NCBI GenBank assembly: GCA_964552205.1
Contig: CAZKFT010000013.1
Location: 1 to 48,724, forward strand
Source: JAIVGZ01 sp964552205
GTDB taxonomy: Bacteria > Pseudomonadota > Gammaproteobacteria > Natronospirales > JAIVGZ01
Direction: 5' to 3'
DNA length: 48,724 nt
Positions within the stretch are counted from its first letter, which is position 1. Every line of letters begins with the position of its first letter. Of the stretch, positions 10,239-17,925 are shown one piece after another. The notes under the pieces are model-generated. The model was given only the letters and a program-made list of their open reading frames with translations. It did not search any database and had not been told where the DNA came from. Position numbers and translations under genes: made by a program.

Positions 10239-10279
10239 CCGGCGCGTCCGTTGCAAGCACAGACAAGCGGACGCGCCGG
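10239..10279. repeat. Perfect 12-bp inverted repeat between hsp20 and degQ
   Basis: CCGGCGCGTCCG (10239-10250) and its exact complement (10268-10279), separated by 17 nt. There is no T-run on the reverse strand, so it is not a standard terminator for hsp20. It could attenuate read-through from hsp20 or stabilise its mRNA 3' end. It overlaps the candidate sigmaE promoter. Confidence 0.75.
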
Positions 10280-10287
10280 AAAGTTCA
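10259..10287 (-). promoter_or_regulatory. Candidate sigmaE-type promoter of degQ
   Basis: On the reverse strand TGAACTT (10287-10281) is followed after 17 nt by TCTGT (10263-10259). This resembles the extracytoplasmic-stress consensus GGAACTT-16-TCTGA. It would give a leader of about 75 nt before the degQ ATG. DegP/MucD genes are known sigmaE targets, but the -10 is imperfect. Confidence 0.4.
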
Positions 10288-10289
10288 TT

Positions 10290-10721
10290 TCAAGCGTTGA
10301 CCGTGATGCGACGTGGCTGGACTTTTGCGTGTTTCGGAATCACGACTTCGAGCACGCCGTTCTTGCCGGAAGCGGAGATTCGTTCCGCGTCAGCGCTGTC
10401 TGGTAGCGTGAATCGACGGAAAAAGCGGCCGCTGACGCGTTCGACACGGCGGAAGCCGTCACGGTTATCGGTGGTCTCCTCGGAGCGTTCGCCGCGTATC
10501 GTGAGGAGCCCGTTTTCCATGGTGATTTCGATGTCCTTCGGGTCGACGCCAGGCACATCGGCGCGTAAGGTGTAGGCGTTTTCGTCCTCGCGGATATCGA
10601 CTGCTGGCGTCCAGTCCGCGACGGTTGCCGTGGATTCTTCGCCAGTGGCAAACAGGCGATTGATTTCATTGTGCAGCTGGTTGACCAGCCGGTAGGGTTC
10701 GGTGACTCTGATATTGGTCAT
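10290..10721 (-). CDS. Small heat-shock protein, Hsp20/alpha-crystallin family
   Basis: 143 residues. A short N-terminal arm is followed by the alpha-crystallin domain (about residues 40-130) with VDIREDENAYTLRADVPGV, NGLLTIRGER and the GVLEV...IPK end. ATP-independent holdase chaperone that binds unfolding proteins as large oligomers in the cytosol. The start ATG at 10721 has a GAGGAAA ribosome site. A good sigma32 promoter lies 40-67 bp upstream (10761-10788). Confidence 0.93.
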   Translation of the reverse strand: MTNIRVTEPYRLVNQLHNEINRLFATGEESTATVADWTPAVDIREDENAYTLRADVPGVDPKDIEITMENGLLTIRGERSEETTDNRDGFRRVERVSGRFFRRFTLPDSADAERISASGKNGVLEVVIPKHAKVQPRRITVNA

Positions 10722-10760
10722 GGCAGTTTCCTCTCAAAAATAGGGGTTTCGATGGCCATG

Positions 10761-10788
10761 AAGTGGGGGCCGCTGAGGCCTTTTCAAG
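10761..10788 (-). promoter_or_regulatory. Sigma32 heat-shock promoter of hsp20
   Basis: On the reverse strand CTTGAAA (10788-10782), a 13-bp spacer, then CCCCACTT (10768-10761). The consensus is CTTGAAA-N11..15-CCCCATnT, so only one position departs from it. It is well placed upstream of hsp20. Confidence 0.8.
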
Positions 10789-10896
10789 GGGCGTCATGTA
10801 ACCGTAACCCATTGGAAAATCAAGGCCTCTTTTCTTCATTAAGAATGAATGGCAAGTGTTTGTCCCATTTGGGGAAACCTGTCGCTAAAACGCACC

Positions 10897-10925
10897 TTGA
10901 CAGCATGCTTTCCCACGCCTACAGT
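10897..10925 (+). promoter_or_regulatory. Sigma70 promoter of nrdJab
   Basis: Perfect -35 TTGACA (10897-10902), 17-bp spacer, -10 TACAGT (10920-10925), with the start predicted near 10932. The remaining intergenic space (10722-11060) holds the hsp20 promoter, this promoter, a NrdR-like box and a GC-rich leader of about 130 nt with GGAGG at 11046. No cobalamin riboswitch motif was found in it. Confidence 0.7.
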
Positions 10926-10935
10926 TAGCCCCCAG

Positions 10936-10951
10936 ACACAAGATGTTGTGT
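10936..10951 (+). promoter_or_regulatory. NrdR-box-like palindrome with a second half-site 31 bp on
   Basis: ACACAAGATGTTGTGT is a 16-bp near-palindrome with the size and ACAC...GTGT ends of NrdR boxes, which mediate ATP/dATP-dependent repression of ribonucleotide reductase genes. A matching half-site ACACAA begins at 10967, exactly 31 bp downstream, the usual spacing of paired NrdR boxes; its other half is not conserved. The box lies just after the predicted transcription start, a good position for repression. Confidence 0.6.
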
Positions 10952-11060
10952 CCACCGAAATTCCAGACACAAGGGGAGCCGGGGGCGGTGAAATGGGGCG
11001 GCTGCGGCCAATCCCACCGGGCCACGGCGATAACCATAAGAACCGGAGGTCGCCCCCTCG

Positions 11061-13181
11061 ATGAAGAGCGCAGTCAAAGTGTTGCCACAGCAAGTCACCG
11101 ATATCCCAGTCCAGGAAGCTTCCCAGGACATCTGGGACAAGAAATACAGGCTCAAGACCAAAGACGGCACGGTCATCGACCATACGGTTGATCACACCTG
11201 GCAGCGCGTTGCACGGGCTCTTTCCGAGGTTGAGGCACCGGAAGTCCGTGAGGAGTGGTACGAGCGGTTCCTGTGGGCCTTGCGTCGAGGCGCGATTCCG
11301 GCCGGCCGCATCACCTCGAACGCTGGTGCACTGGAGCACAAGCCTGCTACTTCGACCATCAACTGCACGGTGTCCGGGACCATCCGGGACTCTATGGACG
11401 ACATTCTCGGCAAGGTGCACGAAGCCGGCCTGACGCTGAAGGCGGGCTGTGGCATCGGCTACGAATTTTCCACACTGCGTCCAAAGGGCGCTTTCGTCGC
11501 AGGTGCGGGTGCCTACACATCAGGCCCGCTCTCGTTCATGGATGTCTACGACAAGATGTGCTTCACGGTTTCCTCCGCCGGGGGGCGTCGTGGTGCCCAG
11601 ATGGGCACCTTCGATGTCGGTCACCCGGATGTGATGGATTTCATCCGCGCGAAACGCGAAGACGGTCGCCTGCGTAACTTCAATCTTTCCCTCCTGATCA
11701 CCAAAGAGTTCATGGAGGCGGTAAAGACCGACGGGGATTGGCATCTGACTTTCCCGTTGGCGGAAGCCGAGACATCCTTGGTCGACCTCAACGACGAAAA
11801 CCAGATCGTCTGGCGTGAATGGCCTACCACCAAGGGCTACGTCGCGAACGAAGAGGGTCTGGTCGCGTGCAAGGTGTACAAGACCATGCCCGCCCGCCGT
11901 CTGTGGGACATGATCATGGCTTCCACCTACGATTTTGCGGAGCCGGGTTTCATCCTCATCGACAAGGTCAATGAGATGAACAACAACTGGTGGGTCGAGA
12001 ACATCCGCGCCACCAACCCCTGTGGTGAACAGCCGTTGCCGCCCTACGGGTCGTGCCTGCTCGGGTCGGTGAACCTCACCAAGTTCGTGGTGGACCCCTT
12101 CACCGAAAGTGCGCGTTTCGACTGGGACGAATACCGCAAGGTGGTCAACATCTTCACCCGCATGCTGGACAATGTGGTTGAGGTGAACGGCTTGCCGCTG
12201 GATCAGCAGCGCGACGAGATCCTGAGCAAGCGTCGCCACGGCATGGGTTTCCTGGGTCTTGGTTCGACACTGACCATGTTGCGCATGGCTTATGGCTCAC
12301 CCGAGTCAGTGGAATTCACCGAGGCCGCGGCACGCGAAATGGCCTTGTCCGGTTGGGAAGCCGGGCTGGAGCTGGCCAAAGAAAAAGGTCCTGCACCCAT
12401 CATGCTGGAGGAGTTCGAGGTCACCCCGGCGATGTTGCGCAAACGCCCGGAGATGGCAAAGGACGGTTGGAAGGCGGGCGACCGTATTCCGGGCCGGATC
12501 CTACACGCACGCTATTCACGTTACATGCAGCGTGTCGCGGAAGTGAATCCGGAGCTGGTGGAACAGCTGGCGGAAGTCGGTGCACGCTTCACGCACCACA
12601 GCTCCATCGCTCCAACCGGCACGATTTCGCTTTCCTTGGCCAACAATGCCAGTAACGGAATCGAGCCGAGCTTCGCGCACCATTACTTCCGCAATGTCAT
12701 CCGCGAGAACAAGAAGTCGAAGGAGAAGGTAGATGTTTTCTCGTTCGAGTTGCTTGCCTATCGACATCTGATAGACGCGAACGCTGACGGACAGTTGCCT
12801 GAATACTTCGTGACGGCAGACGACATCACGCCGAAAGCGCACGTCGATATCCAGGCGGCAGCACAGATATGGGTGGATTCCTCCATCTCGAAGACCGCCA
12901 ATGTCCCGACCGACTACCCGTACGCCGACTTCAAGAACATCTATCTCTACGCGTATGAGCAGGGTCTCAAGGGCTGCACGACCTTCCGCTTCAACCCGGA
13001 GGCGTTTCAGGGCGTGTTGGTGAAAGAGAAGGACCTCAAAAACACCACCTACAAATTTACGCTGGCGGACGGCAATGTGGTCGAACTCAAGGGCGATGAA
13101 GAAGTCGAGTACGACGGCGAGATGCACACCGCAGCCAACCTTTACGATGCCCTGAAGGAAGGGTATTTCGGCAAGTTCTGA
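11061..13181 (+). CDS. nrdJa: Adenosylcobalamin-dependent (class II) ribonucleotide reductase, large part
   Basis: 706 residues, the catalytic barrel of a class II RNR that makes deoxyribonucleotides using B12 and needs no oxygen. Active-site motif N319-P-C321-G-E323 (NPCGEQPLPPYGSCLLGS), an N-terminal redox Cys in INCTVSGTIRDS, and PTGTISL of the phosphate-binding loop. The C-terminal domain of one-chain enzymes is missing and is supplied by the next gene, as in the split NrdJa/NrdJb of Pseudomonas. ATG at 11061 with GGAGG upstream. The downstream gene begins on the next base after the stop. Confidence 0.92.
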   Translation: MKSAVKVLPQQVTDIPVQEASQDIWDKKYRLKTKDGTVIDHTVDHTWQRVARALSEVEAPEVREEWYERFLWALRRGAIPAGRITSNAGALEHKPATSTINCTVSGTIRDSMDDILGKVHEAGLTLKAGCGIGYEFSTLRPKGAFVAGAGAYTSGPLSFMDVYDKMCFTVSSAGGRRGAQMGTFDVGHPDVMDFIRAKREDGRLRNFNLSLLITKEFMEAVKTDGDWHLTFPLAEAETSLVDLNDENQIVWREWPTTKGYVANEEGLVACKVYKTMPARRLWDMIMASTYDFAEPGFILIDKVNEMNNNWWVENIRATNPCGEQPLPPYGSCLLGSVNLTKFVVDPFTESARFDWDEYRKVVNIFTRMLDNVVEVNGLPLDQQRDEILSKRRHGMGFLGLGSTLTMLRMAYGSPESVEFTEAAAREMALSGWEAGLELAKEKGPAPIMLEEFEVTPAMLRKRPEMAKDGWKAGDRIPGRILHARYSRYMQRVAEVNPELVEQLAEVGARFTHHSSIAPTGTISLSLANNASNGIEPSFAHHYFRNVIRENKKSKEKVDVFSFELLAYRHLIDANADGQLPEYFVTADDITPKAHVDIQAAAQIWVDSSISKTANVPTDYPYADFKNIYLYAYEQGLKGCTTFRFNPEAFQGVLVKEKDLKNTTYKFTLADGNVVELKGDEEVEYDGEMHTAANLYDALKEGYFGKF

Positions 13182-13892
13182 GTGAGTTCCAACATGACAG
13201 TCAAAATTGAAAAGAAAATCGTCGGCTATTCCGTGGTCAAGCCCGAGGACAAGGCAGAACCGAAGAAGGTCGAGCCGAAGGTCATCCCGGGCACCAATGT
13301 CGTGCAGATGCACGAGAAGCTTGAGCGCCCGGACATGTTGGTGGGCTCCACCTACAAGGTGAAGACGCCGGTGTCGGATCACGCCATGTACATCACCATC
13401 AACGACATCATCCTCAATCAGGGGACCGACCACGAGCAGCGTCGCCCCTTCGAGATTTTCATCAACTCGAAGAACCTCGACCACTTCCAGTGGATTGTGG
13501 CCCTGACCCGCATCATTTCCGCCGTGTTCCGCAAGGGCGGTGACGTGATCTTCATGGTCGAGGAATTGAAGGCGGTGTTCGACCCGCGCGGTGGCTACTT
13601 CAAGCCGGGTGGCAAGTTCATGCCCTCGATCATCGCGGAGATCGGGCATGTCATCGAGCAGCACCTGATCACCATCGGCTTGCTGAAGAAGGACACACTC
13701 GATGAGCACCAGAAGAAGCTCATCGCGCAAAAGCGCGCCGAGTTTGAGGCAGCACAGAAGCAGACCGATGCCTTCGTGGAAAGTGAGTTTCCGGCAGGCG
13801 CGCAACTGTGTGTGAAATGCAGCACCACCGCCGTGGTGATGATGGACGGGTGCATGACCTGCCTGAACTGCGGTGAGTCGAAGTGCGGTTGA
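13182..13892 (+). CDS. nrdJb: Class II ribonucleotide reductase, small C-terminal part
   Basis: 236 residues. Contains the TSCPD-like segment (KFMPSIIAEIGHVIEQHLITIGLL) and a Cys-rich tail (CVKCSTT..., CMTCLNCGESKC) that probably carries the thioredoxin-reducible redox pair and a zinc ribbon. It corresponds to NrdJb of Pseudomonas and works with NrdJa. The GTG at 13182 directly follows the nrdJa stop; an ATG at 13194 is the alternative. Translational coupling is likely. A strong terminator follows. Confidence 0.88.
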   Translation: MSSNMTVKIEKKIVGYSVVKPEDKAEPKKVEPKVIPGTNVVQMHEKLERPDMLVGSTYKVKTPVSDHAMYITINDIILNQGTDHEQRRPFEIFINSKNLDHFQWIVALTRIISAVFRKGGDVIFMVEELKAVFDPRGGYFKPGGKFMPSIIAEIGHVIEQHLITIGLLKKDTLDEHQKKLIAQKRAEFEAAQKQTDAFVESEFPAGAQLCVKCSTTAVVMMDGCMTCLNCGESKCG

Positions 13893-13920
13893 CGATTTCC
13901 TGAACCGGTGCGGGCCGGAA

Positions 13921-13950
13921 GGCAGCCCTTGGGGCTGCCTTTCTTTTTTC
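13921..13950 (+). terminator. Intrinsic terminator after nrdJab
   Basis: Stem GGCAGCCC / GGGCTGCC with a 3-nt loop, then TTTCTTTTTT. Lies between nrdJb and the convergent ppa stop at 13951. Confidence 0.92.
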
Positions 13951-14478
13951 TCAGCTGCTCCCGCGCGCGATTGCGTCAGAGATGAGGCGCTTCGCCTCCT
14001 CCGGACCTAGCCAGTCCGTAATGCGCACCCATTTGTCCTTCTCAAGGTCCTTGTAGTGCTGGAAGAAATGCGCGATCTGGTCGCGCAGGACCTGGGGCAG
14101 GTCATCGGGGCGCATCACATTGTCGTAGAAAGGGTGCAACTCCGGCGCGGGCACCGCGATGATCTTCTCATCGCCGCCTGATTCATCCTCCATCAACAAC
14201 GCGCCAATCGGCCGCGACCGGATGATGGCGCCGGGCACCACGGGCACCTGACCCACCACCAGGATGTCGCAGGGGTCACCATCCTCGGACAGGGTGTGCG
14301 GTATGAACCCGTAATTGCCCGGGTAGAACATCGCCGTGTGCAGAAAGCGGTCCACCCACAGTGCGCCGGAGGCCTTGTCGAGTTCGTATTTGATTGGCAG
14401 TCCACCAAGTGGAATCTCGATGACGGCATTGACCTCGTGCGGCGGGTTGCTGCCAATGGGAATCTGGGTGATGTCCAT
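13951..14478 (-). CDS. ppa: Inorganic pyrophosphatase, family I
   Basis: 175 residues, the normal length. The family I signature DGDPCDILV holds three metal-binding Asp residues; the N-terminal EIPLGGLPIKYELDK and C-terminal FFQHYKDLEKDKWVRI blocks are present. Hydrolyses the pyrophosphate made in biosynthesis, in the cytosol. The start is the ATG at 14478: it matches the family N-terminus, and longer frames overlap crcB. It is last in a crcB-crcB-ppa operon with 10 nt after the crcB stop. Family I enzymes are inhibited by fluoride, so co-expression with fluoride channels makes sense. Confidence 0.95.
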   Translation of the reverse strand: MDITQIPIGSNPPHEVNAVIEIPLGGLPIKYELDKASGALWVDRFLHTAMFYPGNYGFIPHTLSEDGDPCDILVVGQVPVVPGAIIRSRPIGALLMEDESGGDEKIIAVPAPELHPFYDNVMRPDDLPQVLRDQIAHFFQHYKDLEKDKWVRITDWLGPEEAKRLISDAIARGSS

Positions 14479-14488
14479 GCCTATGACG

Positions 14489-14842
14489 CTACCGCAAACG
14501 GCGACCCAACACCACGCCCGTAGCCACCGCAAGCACCGCACAAATGACCGTGACGCCGGAGTAGGCAGAGGCCTGGCCCCACGCACCCTGCTGAGCGAGC
14601 TGTACGACCTCCAGGCTGAATATCGAGAAGGTGGTGAAGCCGCCACAGAACCCGTCCATGACAAAGCGACTGAGGAGTGGCCTTGAGCGCCAAGGGCTGG
14701 TTGCGTAAACGCCAATCAAGAACGACCCGGACAGGTTTGCCACCAATGTGCCGAGTGCGGTGAGGTCACCTAGCGCGACTCGCGCCAGTGCTCCAAGTCC
14801 ACTTCCTGCACCGACCACAGCGAGGATGCGGTAGCGGTTCAT
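14489..14842 (-). CDS. crcB: Fluoride channel CrcB/Fluc, canonical copy
   Basis: 117 residues, four membrane helices. Holds the family motifs GALARVAL, TLVANLSGSFLIG (the pore Asn region) and GGFTTFSIFSLE (the Phe-box/TTFS motif). Fluc proteins are dimers that export fluoride across the inner membrane. The ATG at 14842 overlaps the stop of the upstream crcB paralogue by 4 nt (ATGA), which points to coupled translation and possibly a heterodimer. Confidence 0.9.
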   Translation of the reverse strand: MNRYRILAVVGAGSGLGALARVALGDLTALGTLVANLSGSFLIGVYATSPWRSRPLLSRFVMDGFCGGFTTFSIFSLEVVQLAQQGAWGQASAYSGVTVICAVLAVATGVVLGRRLR

Positions 14843-15192
14843 GTCATCCACCACACGCCTGCACCGGCAGCCAGGAGGCAACCAGGGAGGGTCAGTCCGG
14901 TGTAGGCAAGCGCTGCGCCTGGCTGGGCGTTCTGGAACAACTGCTGGGTCTGGAGGCCGAAGGACGACACGGTGGTGTAACTGCCCAGGAATCCGTAAGC
15001 AAGAAAGGACCAGTACAGTTGGTCGGTGACGGCGCCGAAAAGCACCCCTATCGCGAAAGCCCCGGTGATGTTCACCAACAGGATGCCCCAGGGGAAGGCA
15101 CCGCCGAGTCGGGTATTCATCCATTCCGCAATGACCACCCGGGCAACACCGCCCATGGCACCCCCAAGCGCAAGCAACAGTACCGTCGTCAT
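14839..15192 (-). CDS. crcB: Fluoride channel CrcB/Fluc, divergent copy
   Basis: 117 residues, four membrane helices, same layout as its neighbour: GGVARVVI, ILLVNITGAFAIG. The normally conserved GGFTTFSTFS box reads GSYTTVSSFGLQT, with changes at both Phe positions. In paired Fluc systems of other bacteria the two subunits form an asymmetric heterodimer with one working pore, so this copy may be the partner subunit. First gene of the operon; its promoter should be within 15193-15260. I saw no convincing fluoride riboswitch there. Confidence 0.88.
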   Translation of the reverse strand: MTTVLLLALGGAMGGVARVVIAEWMNTRLGGAFPWGILLVNITGAFAIGVLFGAVTDQLYWSFLAYGFLGSYTTVSSFGLQTQQLFQNAQPGAALAYTGLTLPGCLLAAGAGVWWMT

Positions 15193-15260
15193 GAACGGAA
15201 TGTACCCCGGAAATGCGCTGCGTCAATGACTGGGGAGCACCACGGCGTTAGGATTCCCTC

Positions 15261-16358
15261 ATGAAAACACTTGCCTTGGTCGTGATGCTGTTCTTTGTGA
15301 CCGGACCCGTGCTTGCGGACGATGAGTGGTCGGTGAGCGGGGATATCCGCGCCGGGTACCTGAATGCCGAGACGCGCGCGAGGTCGGGTGTTGAGAGCGA
15401 TGCCGAGAGCGTGCGCTTCCGATTGCGTGTGGCATTGCGCGGCGAGTTCACCCCGGAGTGGCAAGTAGGAGCGCGCCTGGCGGGTGTGTTCGATACCGAC
15501 CAGCCCCGGACCGAGGCGTGGTTCAGGGGGTGGGCTCCTAGTCCGGGTGGGCTGGCCCCGGGTCAGTTCGGTCTGGATGAGTTGTATCTCCATTGGCGGC
15601 CTGATGGCAGCGCTTGGCAGCTGAGGGTCGGGCGCATGCAGGTGGCTTTTCCTCTGCAGGACATGATGAAGAAGTCCTTGGATTACAACGACAGTCCGAA
15701 CTTTGATGTGACATGGACAGACGGCGTCTGGTGGCAGCATCGCATGAGGGATTGGACGGCGCATGTGGTCCTGCATCACAACCCGCGACAAGGGCCGACA
15801 CGGACGCTACGCCCTCCGCTGGATTTCACGGACAGCGATGCGCGGGTGGGCACTCACTTCACGATGGTAGCCAATGAGCGCTCCGGGGTACTGACCCAAC
15901 GGGCGCTGACCGTTTCCTGGATGCCCTCTGCGTTGCGTCCGCTGGGTTTGGGCAGTCCCGAAAAAAGTGATCACCTTGCCGTAGTCGCCAAGACTGTGGC
16001 CGAGTGGGGCTTGGGCAATACCGGGTCGCGGTTCGCCTTGGGGAGCGAAGTCGGGTATGCCTTCCACACACCTACGGACGCCAATGGCTTGGCTTGGCAG
16101 GTATCGCTCAATGTGTTCGATTTTGTGCCCGCCCACGACATTGCACTGGTTTATGGTCGTGTCGGAGCAGGCTGGCTGATTTCCAGCGATTTTCGCCAGA
16201 ACGAGTCCTTGGTGGAGTTGCGATGGGCTTGGCGCGTCACGCCAGCTTGGGCGGTCGACGCGAGGGTTCGTCGACGCGACGAGATGAAACTTCCCGCAAC
16301 AGCGCTGATGTCGCGGCGCACTGATGATTTCTACCTGAGGACAACCCTAAGGTTCTGA
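15261..16358 (+). CDS. Outer-membrane porin-like beta-barrel protein
   Basis: 365 residues. Signal peptide (about residues 1-19, ending VLA), then a long run of alternating strands with aromatic girdles, and a terminal Phe (FYLRTTLRF) as a BAM signal. The layout (WSVSGDIRAGYL..., RLRVALRGEFTPEWQVGARLAG, WQLRVGRMQVAFP) resembles 'putative porin' proteins, a family of 16-18-strand barrels related to phosphate- and alginate-type porins. Substrate unknown. Divergent from crcB with 68 bp between them, and a TAGGAT -10 at 15249-15254 just before the ATG. Confidence 0.72.
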   Translation: MKTLALVVMLFFVTGPVLADDEWSVSGDIRAGYLNAETRARSGVESDAESVRFRLRVALRGEFTPEWQVGARLAGVFDTDQPRTEAWFRGWAPSPGGLAPGQFGLDELYLHWRPDGSAWQLRVGRMQVAFPLQDMMKKSLDYNDSPNFDVTWTDGVWWQHRMRDWTAHVVLHHNPRQGPTRTLRPPLDFTDSDARVGTHFTMVANERSGVLTQRALTVSWMPSALRPLGLGSPEKSDHLAVVAKTVAEWGLGNTGSRFALGSEVGYAFHTPTDANGLAWQVSLNVFDFVPAHDIALVYGRVGAGWLISSDFRQNESLVELRWAWRVTPAWAVDARVRRRDEMKLPATALMSRRTDDFYLRTTLRF

Positions 16359-16419
16359 CGGGATTGGCGTTTCAAGGGGTTTCGGTTATGGTAATCCCGG
16401 ACTTTAAGGAGCAAATACC

Positions 16420-16854
16420 ATGTCTCAGGGATCCATCGGGAGGTCCACGGTTGTTTGGTTGGTCGTGGCCGTATTGCTGGGAGCGTATGCATTCTGGTTG
16501 TCCGGGCAGTTGGATGATGCCCGCACACAGGCACAAGCTGCGCAGCAGCGGGAACGTCAACTGGTCGAGCAGATCCAGATGCTTGCCTCCCGAACGACGA
16601 CCGTACAACCATCCTCGCATCCTTTGGCGGACGACCTTGCAAGAGCATTGTTGCGGCGCCCTGACCTCATACCCTTTGAGCCTGTTATGGGTGGCACGTT
16701 CTACTTTCTTGAAGACTCCATCCAGGTGCTGTCCGAGCGCCATGTCCAGGTAGTTGCCGAGGATGGGCATATCCGCGGCGAAGTGCTTCTCAGCTTTGCG
16801 GTCGGGGCAGATGGGGCTTACGAATTCACCGTGCTCGATAGCCGTTTGGACTGA
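16420..16854 (+). CDS. Small membrane-anchored protein with coiled coil, unknown function
   Basis: 144 residues, no family recognised. One N-terminal membrane helix (VVWLVVAVLLGAYAFWL, about residues 11-27) is followed by a short coiled coil (QLDDARTQAQAAQQRERQLVEQIQML). The C-terminal region, probably periplasmic, has a small alpha/beta look (GGTFYFLEDSIQVLSERHVQVVAEDGHIRGEVLLSFAV). The ATG has a good AAGGAG ribosome site. It stands alone between the porin and the XRE regulator. Expression is plausible given the SD and codon use. Confidence 0.6.
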   Translation: MSQGSIGRSTVVWLVVAVLLGAYAFWLSGQLDDARTQAQAAQQRERQLVEQIQMLASRTTTVQPSSHPLADDLARALLRRPDLIPFEPVMGGTFYFLEDSIQVLSERHVQVVAEDGHIRGEVLLSFAVGADGAYEFTVLDSRLD

Positions 16855-16863
16855 TACGCCCTG

Positions 16864-16892
16864 CCAGTAACACTGGACATAAAGCGTCCAGT
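16864..16892. promoter_or_regulatory. Overlapping dyads, candidate operator of the XRE regulator
   Basis: ACTGGAC (16872-16878) and GTCCAGT (16886-16892) form a perfect 7-bp dyad with a 7-nt spacer. CCAGT (16864-16868) with ACTGG (16872-16876) forms a second dyad sharing a half-site. Another ACACTGG lies at 16927-16933 over a TACACT -10-like hexamer just before the regulator's ATG. Repeated ACTGG half-sites upstream of a helix-turn-helix gene suggest autoregulation. Confidence 0.45.
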
Positions 16893-16939
16893 TAATCTTT
16901 CCTGTTGCCGTTGTCTGCCGGTTTTTACACTGGCCGACG

Positions 16940-17302
16940 ATGAGCACTGCCAGCCGTATTAGAATCGCGCGTCGCAAAGCCGGATTCTCCCAAACCCAAC
17001 TCGCTGCCCTTATGAAGGTCACGCGAAGTGCGTGTAGTCAGTGGGAGATGGAGGGCGGAACGGCTCCCCGTGGTCACCGCCTAGAGCGTTTGGCTTCCAT
17101 TCTCAATGTTACGGTGGAATGGTTGGCTACCGGGGAGGGCGCGCCTGACGGGTCGCACCGTACCGCGGACGGTGTGCCCATGTACCGCAATGGGCTGTCG
17201 GAAGAAGAGCGTGCGCTGCTGGATGCTTTCTCACATCTCGATGCCGATGCGAGAAAGGCATTGCTGGTCCTGCTGCGGTCCCAAGGCAAACGTCGCCGCT
17301 AG
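16940..17302 (+). CDS. XRE-family helix-turn-helix transcriptional regulator
   Basis: 120 residues. Residues 5-65 form a Cro/CI-type HTH (RIRIARRKAGFSQTQLAALMKVTRSACSQWE, with the recognition helix around TRSACSQWE). The C-terminal half is a short helical tail (LSEEERALLDAFSHLDADARKALLVLLRS), possibly for dimerisation. Too small for a separate ligand domain. Target genes are not known; ACTGG half-sites upstream suggest it controls itself. Overlaps the convergent SRAP gene by 4 bp. Confidence 0.85.
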   Translation: MSTASRIRIARRKAGFSQTQLAALMKVTRSACSQWEMEGGTAPRGHRLERLASILNVTVEWLATGEGAPDGSHRTADGVPMYRNGLSEEERALLDAFSHLDADARKALLVLLRSQGKRRR

Positions 17303-17904
17303 GCGGTTTCCACCGGTCCAGTCGGATTGACGGCATCTGGTTCGTCGTATTGCGGTCGATTGACTGCGGCACTGACCGGCCACATCTCGAGCGGCAGGTC
17401 CTCCCGGGTTCGACACAGGAACTGGAGGCGCCCTGGGCCCTGAGGAGTTTCATCAAGCCACTCTTCCCAGTCCTTGCCTGGCAGAACGACGGGCATTCGC
17501 GCGTGGATCCGTTCGGTGAGCGTGGTCGGAGCGGTGGTCAGGATGGCGAAGCTGTCCGCCGCGTCAGCGCCGTAACCGGGGGTCCAGATGCCCGCGAAAG
17601 CAAACGGGGCCGCGTTGCGCAGTTGGAAGAACCAAGGTTGCCGGATGCGTTCTTCACGCAACCACTCGTACCACCCATCGGCTGGCACCAAGCATCGACG
17701 CTTGCGGAAACTGTCGCGGAACATTGGTTTCTCGGCCACAGTCTCCGAGCGCGCATTGATCTGGGAGCGGGCAGGGTCCTTGAGCCAACTTGGGGAGAAA
17801 CCCCATTGCATGTGGGCTTCGCCTGCCGCTCTGACCACAAGGCAGGAAGTCCCTGGAGCAATGTTGAAGCGCCCGCCGGCGCGATGGGCATATCGTCCAC
17901 ACAT
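17299..17904 (-). CDS. SRAP-domain protein (YedK/HMCES family)
   Basis: 201 residues, a complete SOS-response-associated peptidase domain. Catalytic Cys2 directly after the initiator Met (MCGRYA), the conserved Asn in INARSET, Glu in GWYEW and His in HARMPVVL. Family members form a covalent thiazolidine crosslink to abasic sites in single-stranded DNA and so shield them. The ATG is fixed by the need for Cys at position 2. No LexA box was identified upstream. Not part of an obvious operon. Confidence 0.92.
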   Translation of the reverse strand: MCGRYAHRAGGRFNIAPGTSCLVVRAAGEAHMQWGFSPSWLKDPARSQINARSETVAEKPMFRDSFRKRRCLVPADGWYEWLREERIRQPWFFQLRNAAPFAFAGIWTPGYGADAADSFAILTTAPTTLTERIHARMPVVLPGKDWEEWLDETPQGPGRLQFLCRTREDLPLEMWPVSAAVNRPQYDEPDAVNPTGPVETA

Positions 17905-17925
17905 GCCCCAAGTCTAGACCAGGAT

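Noticed and set aside
10952..11060. Cobalamin riboswitch before the B12-dependent reductase
   Set aside because: No B12-box-like segment or the usual 200-nt architecture; the leader is only about 130 nt of GC-rich sequence.
12516..13805. Long open frame of 429 codons on the reverse strand opposite nrdJab
   Set aside because: It mirrors the codon structure of the strongly supported nrdJa/nrdJb genes, has no family resemblance and no ribosome site; a GC-driven shadow. The same applies to many long antisense frames elsewhere, for example opposite the HExxH lipoprotein (18850-19947).
15193..15260. Fluoride riboswitch in front of crcB-crcB-ppa
   Set aside because: The reverse strand has a short run resembling the 5' part of the motif (CGTGGTGCTCCCC), but the AACCGCC segment and the pseudoknot partner are missing and the space of 68 bp is shared with the porin promoter.
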